From: Planctomycetota bacterium
GTDB taxonomy: Bacteria; Planctomycetota; Planctomycetia; Isosphaerales; Isosphaeraceae
NCBI GenBank assembly: GCA_021777685.1
Contig: JAJYDH010000191.1
Span: forward strand, 1 to 10,664
Length of the DNA stretch: 10,664 nt
Direction of reading: 5' to 3'
Part shown: positions 1 to 6,136 of the stretch, piece by piece
Numbering within the stretch: the stretch's first letter is position 1
How the letters are laid out: every line of letters starts with the position of its first letter
Position numbers and translations under genes: made by a program
Notes under the pieces: generated by a model
What the model saw: the letters and a program-made list of their open reading frames with translations, nothing else
Told to the model about the DNA's origin: nothing
Database searches by the model: none

Positions 1-346
1 ACACGCCCTCCCAGGTCTCCGTCAGGGTGAGCGACTGGCCGGGCTTGAGCGTCTCCACGGTGACGATGCCGGGCTGGACCCCGGGGTTCGAAGTCCAGAC
101 GGGCCGGCCGCCCTTCGAGGCGACGAAGCCGTCGGTGCTTTGCGCGAGCGTGACGCTGATGTCGTGGTCCGTGACGTTCGTCTCGGTGAAGGTCAGCACG
201 ATCGAGGTCCCGGCCGTCGTCCGTGACGGGGTGGCCGTCAGCGACTCGGACAGCCCCGAGGCCGTCACGACGGCCCCGGAGAGCAAGGCTTTCCCTTCCA
301 GCGACTCGACAGCGAGGCGGGCGGATCGTCGCATCCTCGTCCTCAT
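1..346 (-). CDS. LEPR-xLL-type exported protein with BsuPI-like domain (partial, C-terminus beyond window)
   Basis: I translated this frame by hand from the complement of 346-344 (ATG). It stays open for 115 codons to the window edge, so the 3' part is missing. Residues 9-23 read RLAVESLEGKALLSG, a variant of the planctomycete N-terminal LEPR-xLL motif (basic stretch, LE, small or basic residue, LLS) found on large secreted or surface proteins. The motif's processing is not well established. Residues about 40-113 resemble a BsuPI-type beta-sandwich (intracellular proteinase inhibitor family): a strand with VLTFTETNVTD, a GG-P-VW segment, then a LKPGQSLTLTETW strand, matching the usual 'tNxtdk ... 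dGkeVW ... L.PGes.t.t..W' layout. This suggests a beta-rich extracellular or cell-envelope domain, not a proven inhibitor. No strong Shine-Dalgarno precedes the ATG; another ATG lies 4 codons in. Third positions are strongly G/C, supporting real coding. Confidence 0.75.
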   Translation of the reverse strand, partial: MRTRMRRSARLAVESLEGKALLSGAVVTASGLSESLTATPSRTTAGTSIVLTFTETNVTDHDISVTLAQSTDGFVASKGGRPVWTSNPGVQPGIVTVETLKPGQSLTLTETWEGV

Positions 347-599
347 TTCTGATGAAAACAGCAAGGATAAATTCTAACCGTACGGTCTCGCCGCATCAGG
401 AGATCCGGGAGGTTGAAATTCGGTGGCATGGAGAGCATGGGTGTTGGATCGGAGATTTCAAATCCGAGATCTCGGTCGGGAATCGAATCTCCCGTCCTGC
501 ACTGACGTCCCCCCATTGCCGGTATCAAATCTCGTGCCGGAAGTGGTCTGGACAGTTACGATAAGTCGATAGGTCGCGCGATGCCCGGTGCCCTGCCTC
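347..599. other. gene-free region with small dyads and a repeated 9-mer
   Basis: This stretch lies after the stop of the LapA-domain gene and before the start of the LEPR-type gene, both on the minus strand, so it should hold a terminator and a promoter. It is clearly less GC-rich than its neighbours. Visible structure: a perfect 12-bp palindrome CCGAGATCTCGG (464-475), flanked by GGAGATT (451-457) and its inverted copy AATCTCC (486-492); a tight dyad GATTT-C-AAATC (454-464); and three copies of a WWTCRAATC 9-mer at 456-464, 481-489 and 523-531. No hairpin with a T-run is present, so no standard intrinsic terminator can be called for the LapA unit. No convincing small gene is seen; the open frame 343-528 on the minus strand starts at TTG and lacks the G/C third-position bias. 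Confidence 0.5.
371..399 (-). promoter_or_regulatory. weak sigma70-like promoter candidate for the LEPR-type gene
   Basis: Reading the minus strand, TAGAAT (complement of 371-376) matches five of six bases of a -10 box. It sits in the most AT-rich patch of the window, about 25 bases before the ATG at 346. At a 17-base spacing the -35 position reads CTGATG (complement of 394-399), only three of six. Location supports it; the -35 match does not. Confidence 0.2.
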
Positions 600-836
600 T
601 CAGCGGTCGGACGCCCGGGGATGCTCGGAGACCTTGCGGATCGACCGGCGGATGAAGCCGAAGACGGCCCCTCCGCTGACCATCCCCAGCACGTAGACCC
701 CCACGACCAGGACCGACATCGGGGCGGTGATCCCCCAGACCAGGAACTTGACCGGGACCAGCCCGTTGTTCTGGAGGGCGAAGGCCGCGACCGACGCCAG
801 GAACACGATCAGCAGCGTCGCCTGCAGGAATCTCAT
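600..836 (-). CDS. small LapA-domain (DUF1049-like) inner membrane protein
   Basis: The product is 78 residues, the usual size for LapA-domain proteins. It has two hydrophobic segments, about residues 3-21 (LQATLLIVFLASVAAFAL) and 38-61 (the stretch containing SVLVVGVYVLGMVSGG). Between them lies the family's conserved short loop with QNNGLVPVKFLVW, and a basic cytoplasmic tail follows (RRSIRK). In E. coli LapA partners LapB in controlling LPS assembly; here only domain membership is supported and the role is unknown. The start at 836 is preferred over upstream ATGs because AGGAG (complement of 844-848) lies 7 bases before it, and because the ATG overlaps the TGA of the upstream DUF1569 gene as ATGA (836-833), implying translational coupling. 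Longer starts would run well into the DUF1569 gene without a comparable ribosome site. Confidence 0.8.
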   Translation of the reverse strand: MRFLQATLLIVFLASVAAFALQNNGLVPVKFLVWGITAPMSVLVVGVYVLGMVSGGAVFGFIRRSIRKVSEHPRASDR

Positions 837-1312
837 GAGTTCGCTCCTTCGGCCATGATTGGCCGGACAACGCCCAGATGGTGCGCGCAATGGAGTCGGT
901 GGAAGGCGTCCCAGTCGTCCTTGGACATCGGCCCGAAGACGGGGTGGGAGGGGAATGGTCCGTCGGACTCGCGGAACCGGGCGAGTGCCGAGCGGAGCGA
1001 CTCCGACCCGGCCCCGGCGTCCGCGTCGAACGGGGGGACGAGCGACGGCAGGGGGATAGCGACCCCGTCGAGGAATCGGCCCGATGAGAGGAATCGGCGG
1101 CGGCGGATCTCGAACCGTCGGGCCATCTCGGGGTCGATCGGCCCGGCGAGGGGATGATCTCCCTCGACGATCAGCTTGATCGACGAGGCCAGATGGTGGA
1201 GGATCTGTCCCAGGGTCCAGCGCCCCGACGCGGCATGGCCGGCGCGGAGGCGGTCGACCTCCGGCATGACCCGGTCGAGGCTATCGAAAGCGATCGAGCG
1301 TCGTCCTTCCAT
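833..1312 (-). CDS. DUF1569 family protein (DinB/YfiT-like four-helix fold)
   Basis: The 159-residue product has the order typical of DUF1569: an N-terminal R-R-x-I-x-F-D-S-L-D-x-V segment (4-15); W-T-L-G-Q-I-L-H-H-L-A (32-42) on the first helix; a central basic patch (65-73); a P-L-P-S loop (87-90); HPVFGPMS (123-130); then a His-rich HRLHCAHHLG (138-146). Histidines at 39/40, 141 and 144/145 could correspond to the three metal-ligand histidines of the DinB/YfiT superfamily. This is inferred from spacing. Members are cytoplasmic; biochemical function is unassigned, with thiol- or metal-dependent transferase activity known only for relatives. The G-rich run AGGGGGG about 9 bases upstream of the ATG at 1312 could serve as ribosome site. 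It is first in a two-gene unit with the LapA-domain gene and is divergent from the RND operon. Confidence 0.8.
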   Translation of the reverse strand: MEGRRSIAFDSLDRVMPEVDRLRAGHAASGRWTLGQILHHLASSIKLIVEGDHPLAGPIDPEMARRFEIRRRRFLSSGRFLDGVAIPLPSLVPPFDADAGAGSESLRSALARFRESDGPFPSHPVFGPMSKDDWDAFHRLHCAHHLGVVRPIMAEGANS

Positions 1313-1419
1313 CGTCGGCCGCCCCCCTCGCCGGAGTCTCCCCTCGCCCGGCCCGACCTCCGGTCCGTCGGCGAGGGGGAAGCTAACCGAGCACCCGCGC
1401 CTCAGGAATTCCGGAATCG
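1313..1419. promoter_or_regulatory. divergent promoter region for DUF1569/LapA unit and RND operon
   Basis: The 107 bp between the ATG of DUF1569 (minus) and the ATG of the permease (plus) must contain both start signals unless transcription enters from elsewhere. No hexamers convincing enough to name were found. AGGAA (1404-1408), 11 bases ahead of the permease ATG, is a rather distant Shine-Dalgarno candidate. The region is dominated by the inverted and direct repeats listed separately (1323-1379), placed where a regulator could act on both directions. Confidence 0.5.
1323..1379. repeat. 11-bp perfect inverted repeat with an extra direct copy (candidate operator or 5' UTR hairpin)
   Basis: CCCCCTCGCCG (1323-1333) is the exact reverse complement of CGGCGAGGGGG (1369-1379). 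The core CCCCTCGCC occurs again in direct orientation at 1340-1348, giving three copies (1324-1332, 1340-1348, and inverted at 1370-1378). A second inverted pair CCGGAG (1331-1336) / CTCCGG (1358-1363) overlaps the first and would be an alternative pairing. The arrangement fits a multi-site operator, or a stem in the leader of the permease mRNA. Chance similarity is a real possibility in GC-rich DNA. Confidence 0.4.
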
Positions 1420-4400
1420 ATGAACCCGATCGTCTTCGCCCTCAGGCGCCCCCTCACGGTGATGGTCGCCGTCGTCGCCGTCGCCCTCGGGAGCGGACTG
1501 GCTCTCCTGCGGATGCCGTTCGACATCTTCCCGAACCTGAACCTGCCCGTCGTCTACGTCTGCCAGCCCTACGGGGGCATGGACCCGGCGCAGATGGAGG
1601 GGCTCCTCACCAACTACTACGAATACCATTTCCTCTACATCGGCGGAATTCATCACGTCGAGTCGAGGAACATCCAGGGCATGGCCCTGATGAAGCTCTA
1701 CTTCCACCCGGGCACGAACATGGCCCAGGCGATGGCCGAGACGATCGGCTACGTCACCCGGTCGCGGGCCTTCATGCCGCCGGGGACCGTCTCGCCGTTC
1801 ATCACCCGGTTCGACGCGGGCAGCGTGCCCGTGGGCTATCTCGTCCTGTCGAGCGAGACCAAGAGCATCGGCGAGATCCAGGACCAGGCCCTCTTCAAGG
1901 TCCGGCCGATGTTCGCCGGCCTCCCCGGCGTCTCGGCCCCCCCGCCGTTCGGCGGGAGCCAGCGGACCGTCGTCGTCCGCGTCGACCCCGACCGGCTCCG
2001 CTCCTACCGGATGTCCCCCGACGAGGTGATCCGGGCCCTGACCTCGGGCAACGCGATCAGCCCTTCCGGGAACGTCCGGATCGGCGACGAGATGCCCATC
2101 GTCCCGGTCAACTCGCTGGTCAGGCAGGCGGACGACCTCAAGACGATCCCGATCCGCCCGGGCGCGAGCCCGACCGTCTATCTCCGCGACGTCGCCACCG
2201 TGCAGGACGCCTCCGACACCACGACCGGCTACGCCCTGGTCAACGGCCGCCGCGCCGTCTACATCCTGGTGACGAAGCGGGCCGAAGCCTCCACGCTCTC
2301 GGTCGTCGAGAACGTCAGGGCCGCCATCCCCTCGATGCAGGCGGTCCTGCCCGACGACATCAGGGTCAGCTTCGAGTTCGACCAGTCGCCGACCGTCACC
2401 GACGCCATGAGGAGCCTGGCGACCGAGGGGGCCCTCGGGGCGATCCTGGCCGGCCTGATGGTCCTGGTGTTCCTCCGAGACTGGCGGAGCGTGATCGTCG
2501 TCGTCCTGAACATCCCGATCGCGCTGTGCGGGGCGGTCGTCGCCCTCTGGCTCGCCGGGCAGACCGTGAACCTGATGACGCTCGGCGGGCTCGCGCTGGC
2601 GATCGGCATCCTGGTCGACGAGGCGACCGTCGAGGTCGAGAACATCCACGCCCAGATGGGCCTCACGGAGAGCATCCCCCGCGCGGTCCGCAGGGGGAAC
2701 CTCGACACGGCCGTCCCCCGGCTCCTGGCGATGCTCTGCATCGTGGCGGTCTTCATCCCGTCGTTCTTCATGCAGGGGGCGGCCCGGGCGCTCTTCGTGC
2801 CGCTCTCGCTGGCCGTCGGCTTCGCGATGATCTCGTCCTACCTGCTGTCGAGCACGTTCGTCCCCGTCCTCTGCGTCTGGCTGCTCCGGCACCGGCCCGC
2901 GAGGGAAGGCAGGTCGTCGTTCGACCGGGCCCGCGACGCCTTCGGGCGCGGCCTCCGGCCCGTGGTCCGGCTCCGCTGGCTGGTCGTGCCGGCGTATCTG
3001 GCGGCGGCGGGGCTGGTCTGCGTCGGCGTCGGGCGTCAGCTCGGCCTGGAGATCTTCCCGAGGGTCGACGCCGGGCGGTTCCAGCTCCGGATCAAGGCCC
3101 CGGCCGGCACCCGGATCGAGAAGACCGAGCAGATCGCGCGGGAGGCCCTCGACGCCATCGGGCGGGACGTCGGGCCGGAGGGCATCGGGATCTCGGTCGG
3201 CTACGTCGGCGTCATCCCGTCGTCGTACCCGATCAACGCCATCTATCAGTGGACCGCCGGGCCGGAGGAGGTCCTGCTCCGGGTCGCGCTCCGGGAAGGG
3301 TCGGGCGTCGACGTCGAGGCCCTCAAGCGGCGGCTCCGCGACAAGCTGGCCGGCGCGTTGCCGGGCGTGCGGTTCTCGTTCGAGCCGGCGGACATCGTCA
3401 GCGACGTCATGAGCTTCGGCTCGCCGACGCCCGTCGAGGTCGCCGTGACCGGGCCCAACTTCGCGGACGACCGGGCCTTCGCCGCGAAGGTCCGCGACGA
3501 GCTGGCGAAGGTCCCCTCGCTCCGCGACCTCCAGTACGCCCAGGCGCTCGACTACCCGACGGTCGGCGTCGAGATCGACCGCGAGCGGGCGGGCCTCGGC
3601 GGGGTGACGGCCGAGGAGGTCTCCCGGTCGCTGGTCGCCGCCACGTCCTCCAGCCGGTTCGTCGTGCCCAACTACTGGCCCGACCCGAAGACCGGGATCG
3701 GCTACCAGGTGCAGGTCGAGGTCCCGGTCGCCCTGATGGACTCGGTCAAGCAGGTCGAGACGATCCCGGTCCAGAAGCCGGGCGGCCCGTCGCTGCTGCT
3801 CCGGGACGTGGCCAAGGTCCGGCGAGGGACGATGCCCGGCGAGTACGACCGCTACAACATGAAGCGGACCATCAGCCTGACCGCGAACATCGTCGGCGAG
3901 GACCTGGGCCGGGTCGCTGCCCGCGTCTCCGAGGCGATCAGACGGGCGGGGACACCGCCCAAGGGGGTGACGGTCGACATCCGGGGCCAGATCGTGCCGA
4001 TGAGGGAGATGCTGGCCGGGCTCTCGGTCGGGCTGGGGATGTCGATCGTGGTCATCCTCCTGCTGCTCACGGCGAGCTTCCAGTCGGCCCGGCTGGCGCT
4101 GGTCGCGGTCTCGACCGCGCCCGCCGTCGTCTCGGGCGTGGTCCTGGCGCTCTGGATCACGGGGACGACGGTGAATATCCAGTCGTTCATGGGGGCGATC
4201 ATGGCGGTCGGCGTCGCGGTGGCGAACGCCATCCTGCTGGTCACGTTCGCCGAGCGGCATCGGCGCGAGGATGGAGCCGGGGCGGCCGACGCCGCGGTCC
4301 TCGGCGCGTCGGGCCGGCTCCGGCCGATCCTGATGACGAGCTGCGCCATGACGGCGGGCATGCTGCCGCTGGCCCTCGGCTGGGGCCACGGCGGCGAGCA

Positions 4401-4677
4401 GACCGCCCCCCTCGGGCGGGCCGTCATCGGCGGGCTGATCGCCGCCACGGCCGCGACGCTCCTGGTACTCCCCTCGGTCTTCGCCCTCGTCCTGGGCCGG
4501 GCCGGGCGGCATTCCGCGTCGCTGGACCCGGACGACCCGGACAGCCGCCACTTCGACCCCGCGGACACGTCCCACCCCGAGCCCTCCCGGAACGGCGACG
4601 CCCGGGAGATCGCGGCCGTCGAGACGCATGCGATCGGCGAATCCCCCGTGGCTCTCGACGAGGAGCACCGCCCATGA
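1420..4677 (+). CDS. RND efflux transporter inner membrane permease (AcrB/MdtC-like, HAE-1-type superfamily)
   Basis: The 1085-residue product has full RND length and topology: TM1 (about 11-29), first periplasmic domain, TM2-TM6 (about 338-486), TM7 (520-537), second periplasmic domain, TM8-TM12 (868-1025). Signature stretches are visible: N-terminal MNPIVFALRRPLTVMV; the pore-domain region near PFDIFPNLNLPVV (residues 33-45); TM4 LAIGILVDEATVEVENIH (D400, E401, E405, E407, N408); TM10 VGVAVANAILLV (930-941); TM11 RLRPILMTS (966-974). Compared with AcrB, D400/E401 align with D407/D408, R966 with R971, T973 with T978, but A935 stands at Lys940. It is therefore a proton-coupled exporter of a subfamily without the TM10 lysine; substrate is unknown. 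A hydrophilic C-terminal tail of about 58 residues follows TM12. It is first in the operon, and its TGA overlaps the adaptor ATG. Confidence 0.93.
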   Translation: MNPIVFALRRPLTVMVAVVAVALGSGLALLRMPFDIFPNLNLPVVYVCQPYGGMDPAQMEGLLTNYYEYHFLYIGGIHHVESRNIQGMALMKLYFHPGTNMAQAMAETIGYVTRSRAFMPPGTVSPFITRFDAGSVPVGYLVLSSETKSIGEIQDQALFKVRPMFAGLPGVSAPPPFGGSQRTVVVRVDPDRLRSYRMSPDEVIRALTSGNAISPSGNVRIGDEMPIVPVNSLVRQADDLKTIPIRPGASPTVYLRDVATVQDASDTTTGYALVNGRRAVYILVTKRAEASTLSVVENVRAAIPSMQAVLPDDIRVSFEFDQSPTVTDAMRSLATEGALGAILAGLMVLVFLRDWRSVIVVVLNIPIALCGAVVALWLAGQTVNLMTLGGLALAIGILVDEATVEVENIHAQMGLTESIPRAVRRGNLDTAVPRLLAMLCIVAVFIPSFFMQGAARALFVPLSLAVGFAMISSYLLSSTFVPVLCVWLLRHRPAREGRSSFDRARDAFGRGLRPVVRLRWLVVPAYLAAAGLVCVGVGRQLGLEIFPRVDAGRFQLRIKAPAGTRIEKTEQIAREALDAIGRDVGPEGIGISVGYVGVIPSSYPINAIYQWTAGPEEVLLRVALREGSGVDVEALKRRLRDKLAGALPGVRFSFEPADIVSDVMSFGSPTPVEVAVTGPNFADDRAFAAKVRDELAKVPSLRDLQYAQALDYPTVGVEIDRERAGLGGVTAEEVSRSLVAATSSSRFVVPNYWPDPKTGIGYQVQVEVPVALMDSVKQVETIPVQKPGGPSLLLRDVAKVRRGTMPGEYDRYNMKRTISLTANIVGEDLGRVAARVSEAIRRAGTPPKGVTVDIRGQIVPMREMLAGLSVGLGMSIVVILLLLTASFQSARLALVAVSTAPAVVSGVVLALWITGTTVNIQSFMGAIMAVGVAVANAILLVTFAERHRREDGAGAADAAVLGASGRLRPILMTSCAMTAGMLPLALGWGHGGEQTAPLGRAVIGGLIAATAATLLVLPSVFALVLGRAGRHSASLDPDDPDSRHFDPADTSHPEPSRNGDAREIAAVETHAIGESPVALDEEHRP

Positions 4678-6011
4678 GGCCGGATCGACATCGTGCCCTG
4701 ACCGCCCTCGGCCTTCTCGCATTCGCCGGGATTGGCTGCGACCGGCCGACCGTCGAGGCCACGCCGAAGGCCGGCGACTCGCCCGTCGCGCGGGTCTCGA
4801 CCGTGGCGCCCGAGCGGATGACCGTCCGCCGGACGACCGAGGAGCCCGGTCAGATCGAGGCGGCCGAGACGACGCCCCTCCATGCCAGGCTCGCCGGCTA
4901 CGTCGAGAGTGTCGCCGTCGACATCGGCGACAGGGTCAAGAAGGGCCAGGTGCTCGCCGAGCTGAGGATGCCGGAGGTCGACGCCGACCTCGCCCAGAAG
5001 CGGGCGCTGGTCGAGCAGGCCCGGTCCGAGGTGAAGCAGGCCGGGGCGGCGGTCGAGGTCTCCCGGGCCGGGGTCGCCAGCGCCGAGGCGAAGGCCGCCG
5101 AGGTCCGGGCCGGAATCCGCCGGGCCGACGCCGACGTCGCCCGGTGGCGGTCGGAGTTCGCCCGGATCGAGCAGCTCTTCCGCGAGCGGGCCCAGACCGG
5201 GAGCCTGCTCGACGAGACCTCGAACAAGCTCAGGTCGGCCGAGGCGGCCCGGGACGAGGTCCAGGCCCAGGTGAAGACCGCCGAGGCCGCGCTGGCCGAG
5301 GCCCGGGCCCTGCTCGACAAGGCCCGATCGGACGTCGAGACGGCGAGTTCACACGTCGAGGTCGCCCGCCTCGACGCCGAGCACGCCCTCGCGATGGCGG
5401 CCTATCGGCAAATCCTGGCGCCGTTCGACGGCGTCGTGACCCGCCGGGGGGTCGACGTCGGGCACCTCACGACGCCCGGCGCGGGCGGAGAGCTGCTCTT
5501 CGTCGTCGCCCGGTCGGACATCGTCACCATCGCCGTCGGCGTCCCCGAGGCCGACGCCCCGTCGGTCAACCCCGGCGACCCGGCGAGGGTCCGGCTCCAG
5601 GCCCTTGAAGGGAAGACCTTCGAAGGGAAGGTCGCGAGGACCTCGTGGGCCCTCGATCCGGCGACCCGGACCCTCCGCGCCGAGGTCGACGTGGCGAACC
5701 CCGACGGCCTGCTCCGGCCGGGGCTCTACGCCTACGCGACCATCGTCGCCGAGGAGCACCCCGACGCCCTGACCGTGCCCGGCTCGGCCGTGTTCGCCGA
5801 CGCGGGCAGGTCGTATTGCGTGGTCGTCGCCGACGGCCGGGCCCGCCGGAGGGAGGTCAAGATCGGGCTGGTCGACGGCAAGCGGGCGGAGGTCGTCTCG
5901 GGGCTCGACCCCTCCGACCGGGTCGTCGAGGCCAACGCCGCGTCGCTCGTCGACGGCCAGGCCGTCGAGCCGATCGCGACCCCGGAATCGGCCCCGAAGC
6001 CGAAGAGTTGA
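4674..6011 (+). CDS. RND efflux periplasmic adaptor (membrane fusion protein, HlyD/AcrA family)
   Basis: The 445-residue product would link the permease to the outer membrane factor. A short hydrophobic N-terminus ends at Cys22 (LLAFAGIGC), suggesting a lipoprotein, though Gly at -3 is atypical for a lipobox. Domains in order: first lipoyl half with PLHARLAGYVESV and GDRVKKGQVL (about 68-96); a long Ala/Glu/Arg-rich coiled-coil hairpin (about 98-243); second lipoyl half from ILAPFDGVVTRRG (247-259); beta-barrel (about 283-358); membrane-proximal domain (about 359-430); then an Ala/Pro-rich tail. At the hairpin tip R164, L168 and T175 match the R-x3-L-x6-S docking motif with Thr for Ser, as expected for a TolC-contacting adaptor. 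The start is fixed by AGGAG (4661-4665), 8 bases upstream, and by the ATGA overlap with the permease stop (4674-4677), which implies coupled translation. Confidence 0.92.
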   Translation: MRPDRHRALTALGLLAFAGIGCDRPTVEATPKAGDSPVARVSTVAPERMTVRRTTEEPGQIEAAETTPLHARLAGYVESVAVDIGDRVKKGQVLAELRMPEVDADLAQKRALVEQARSEVKQAGAAVEVSRAGVASAEAKAAEVRAGIRRADADVARWRSEFARIEQLFRERAQTGSLLDETSNKLRSAEAARDEVQAQVKTAEAALAEARALLDKARSDVETASSHVEVARLDAEHALAMAAYRQILAPFDGVVTRRGVDVGHLTTPGAGGELLFVVARSDIVTIAVGVPEADAPSVNPGDPARVRLQALEGKTFEGKVARTSWALDPATRTLRAEVDVANPDGLLRPGLYAYATIVAEEHPDALTVPGSAVFADAGRSYCVVVADGRARRREVKIGLVDGKRAEVVSGLDPSDRVVEANAASLVDGQAVEPIATPESAPKPKS

Positions 6012-6063
6012 CCCGACCGGCGCATCCGCCAGCGTCCCCGATCCCCTTCCCGGGGTCGGGTCA
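6009..6063 (+). terminator. alternative hairpins in the adaptor/outer-membrane-factor gap (attenuator-like, no T-run)
   Basis: Two mutually exclusive pairings are visible. A compact hairpin pairs CCCGATCCC (6037-6045) with GGGGTCGGG (6052-6060), 9 bp with one G-U and a 6-base loop. A longer-range pairing joins TGACCCGACC (6009-6018, which includes the adaptor stop codon) to GGTCGGGTCA (6054-6063), 10 bp perfect. They share 6054-6060. No T-run follows, so it is not a standard intrinsic terminator. It could tune expression of the downstream gene or protect mRNA ends; function is inferred only from position. Confidence 0.35.
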
Positions 6064-6136
6064 TGCGCCCCGGGCCGGGCGATCGAAGATGAATGCGAAG
6101 CCAGAAGTTCGCCAAGGCCACGGAGGGCCTCGATGA
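6063..6136 (+). other. two tiny overlapping ORFs linked by ATGA junctions (possible leader/coupling peptides)
   Basis: In the gap before the TolC-type gene, 6063-6092 encodes MRPGPGDRR and stops at a TGA overlapping the ATG of a second ORF. That ORF, 6089-6136, encodes MNAKPEVRQGHGGPR and its TGA overlaps the TolC-type ATG at 6133. Both junctions are ATGA, the same form used between permease and adaptor. Neither has a good Shine-Dalgarno (GAAG close before the second is weak). They may pass ribosomes to the next gene, or be accidental. Confidence 0.2.

Noticed and set aside
477..497. Minus-strand GATTCGATTCCCG resembling the T-arm of a tRNA gene
   Set aside because: The five bases flanking the TTCGATT loop do not pair in the tRNA register, and no acceptor stem, anticodon arm or D-arm could be found around it.
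343..528. A 61-codon minus-strand ORF ending with an ATGA overlap on the LEPR-type gene start
   Set aside because: It needs a TTG start, has no ribosome site, lacks the strong G/C third-position bias of all real genes here, and shows no recognisable motif.
1176..4673. Open plus-strand frame running in phase into the adaptor gene, suggesting a giant fusion protein
   Set aside because: The upstream part is an out-of-frame shadow of the permease (Arg/Gly/Pro-rich). The adaptor has its own ATG, ribosome site and signal sequence at 4674.
1402..4722. A 1106-codon open frame on the minus strand opposite the permease gene
   Set aside because: Its translation is low-complexity Arg/Asp/Gly/Pro-rich sequence with no domain signature, while the plus strand encodes a clear RND permease. 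Long antisense frames are expected in GC-rich coding DNA.
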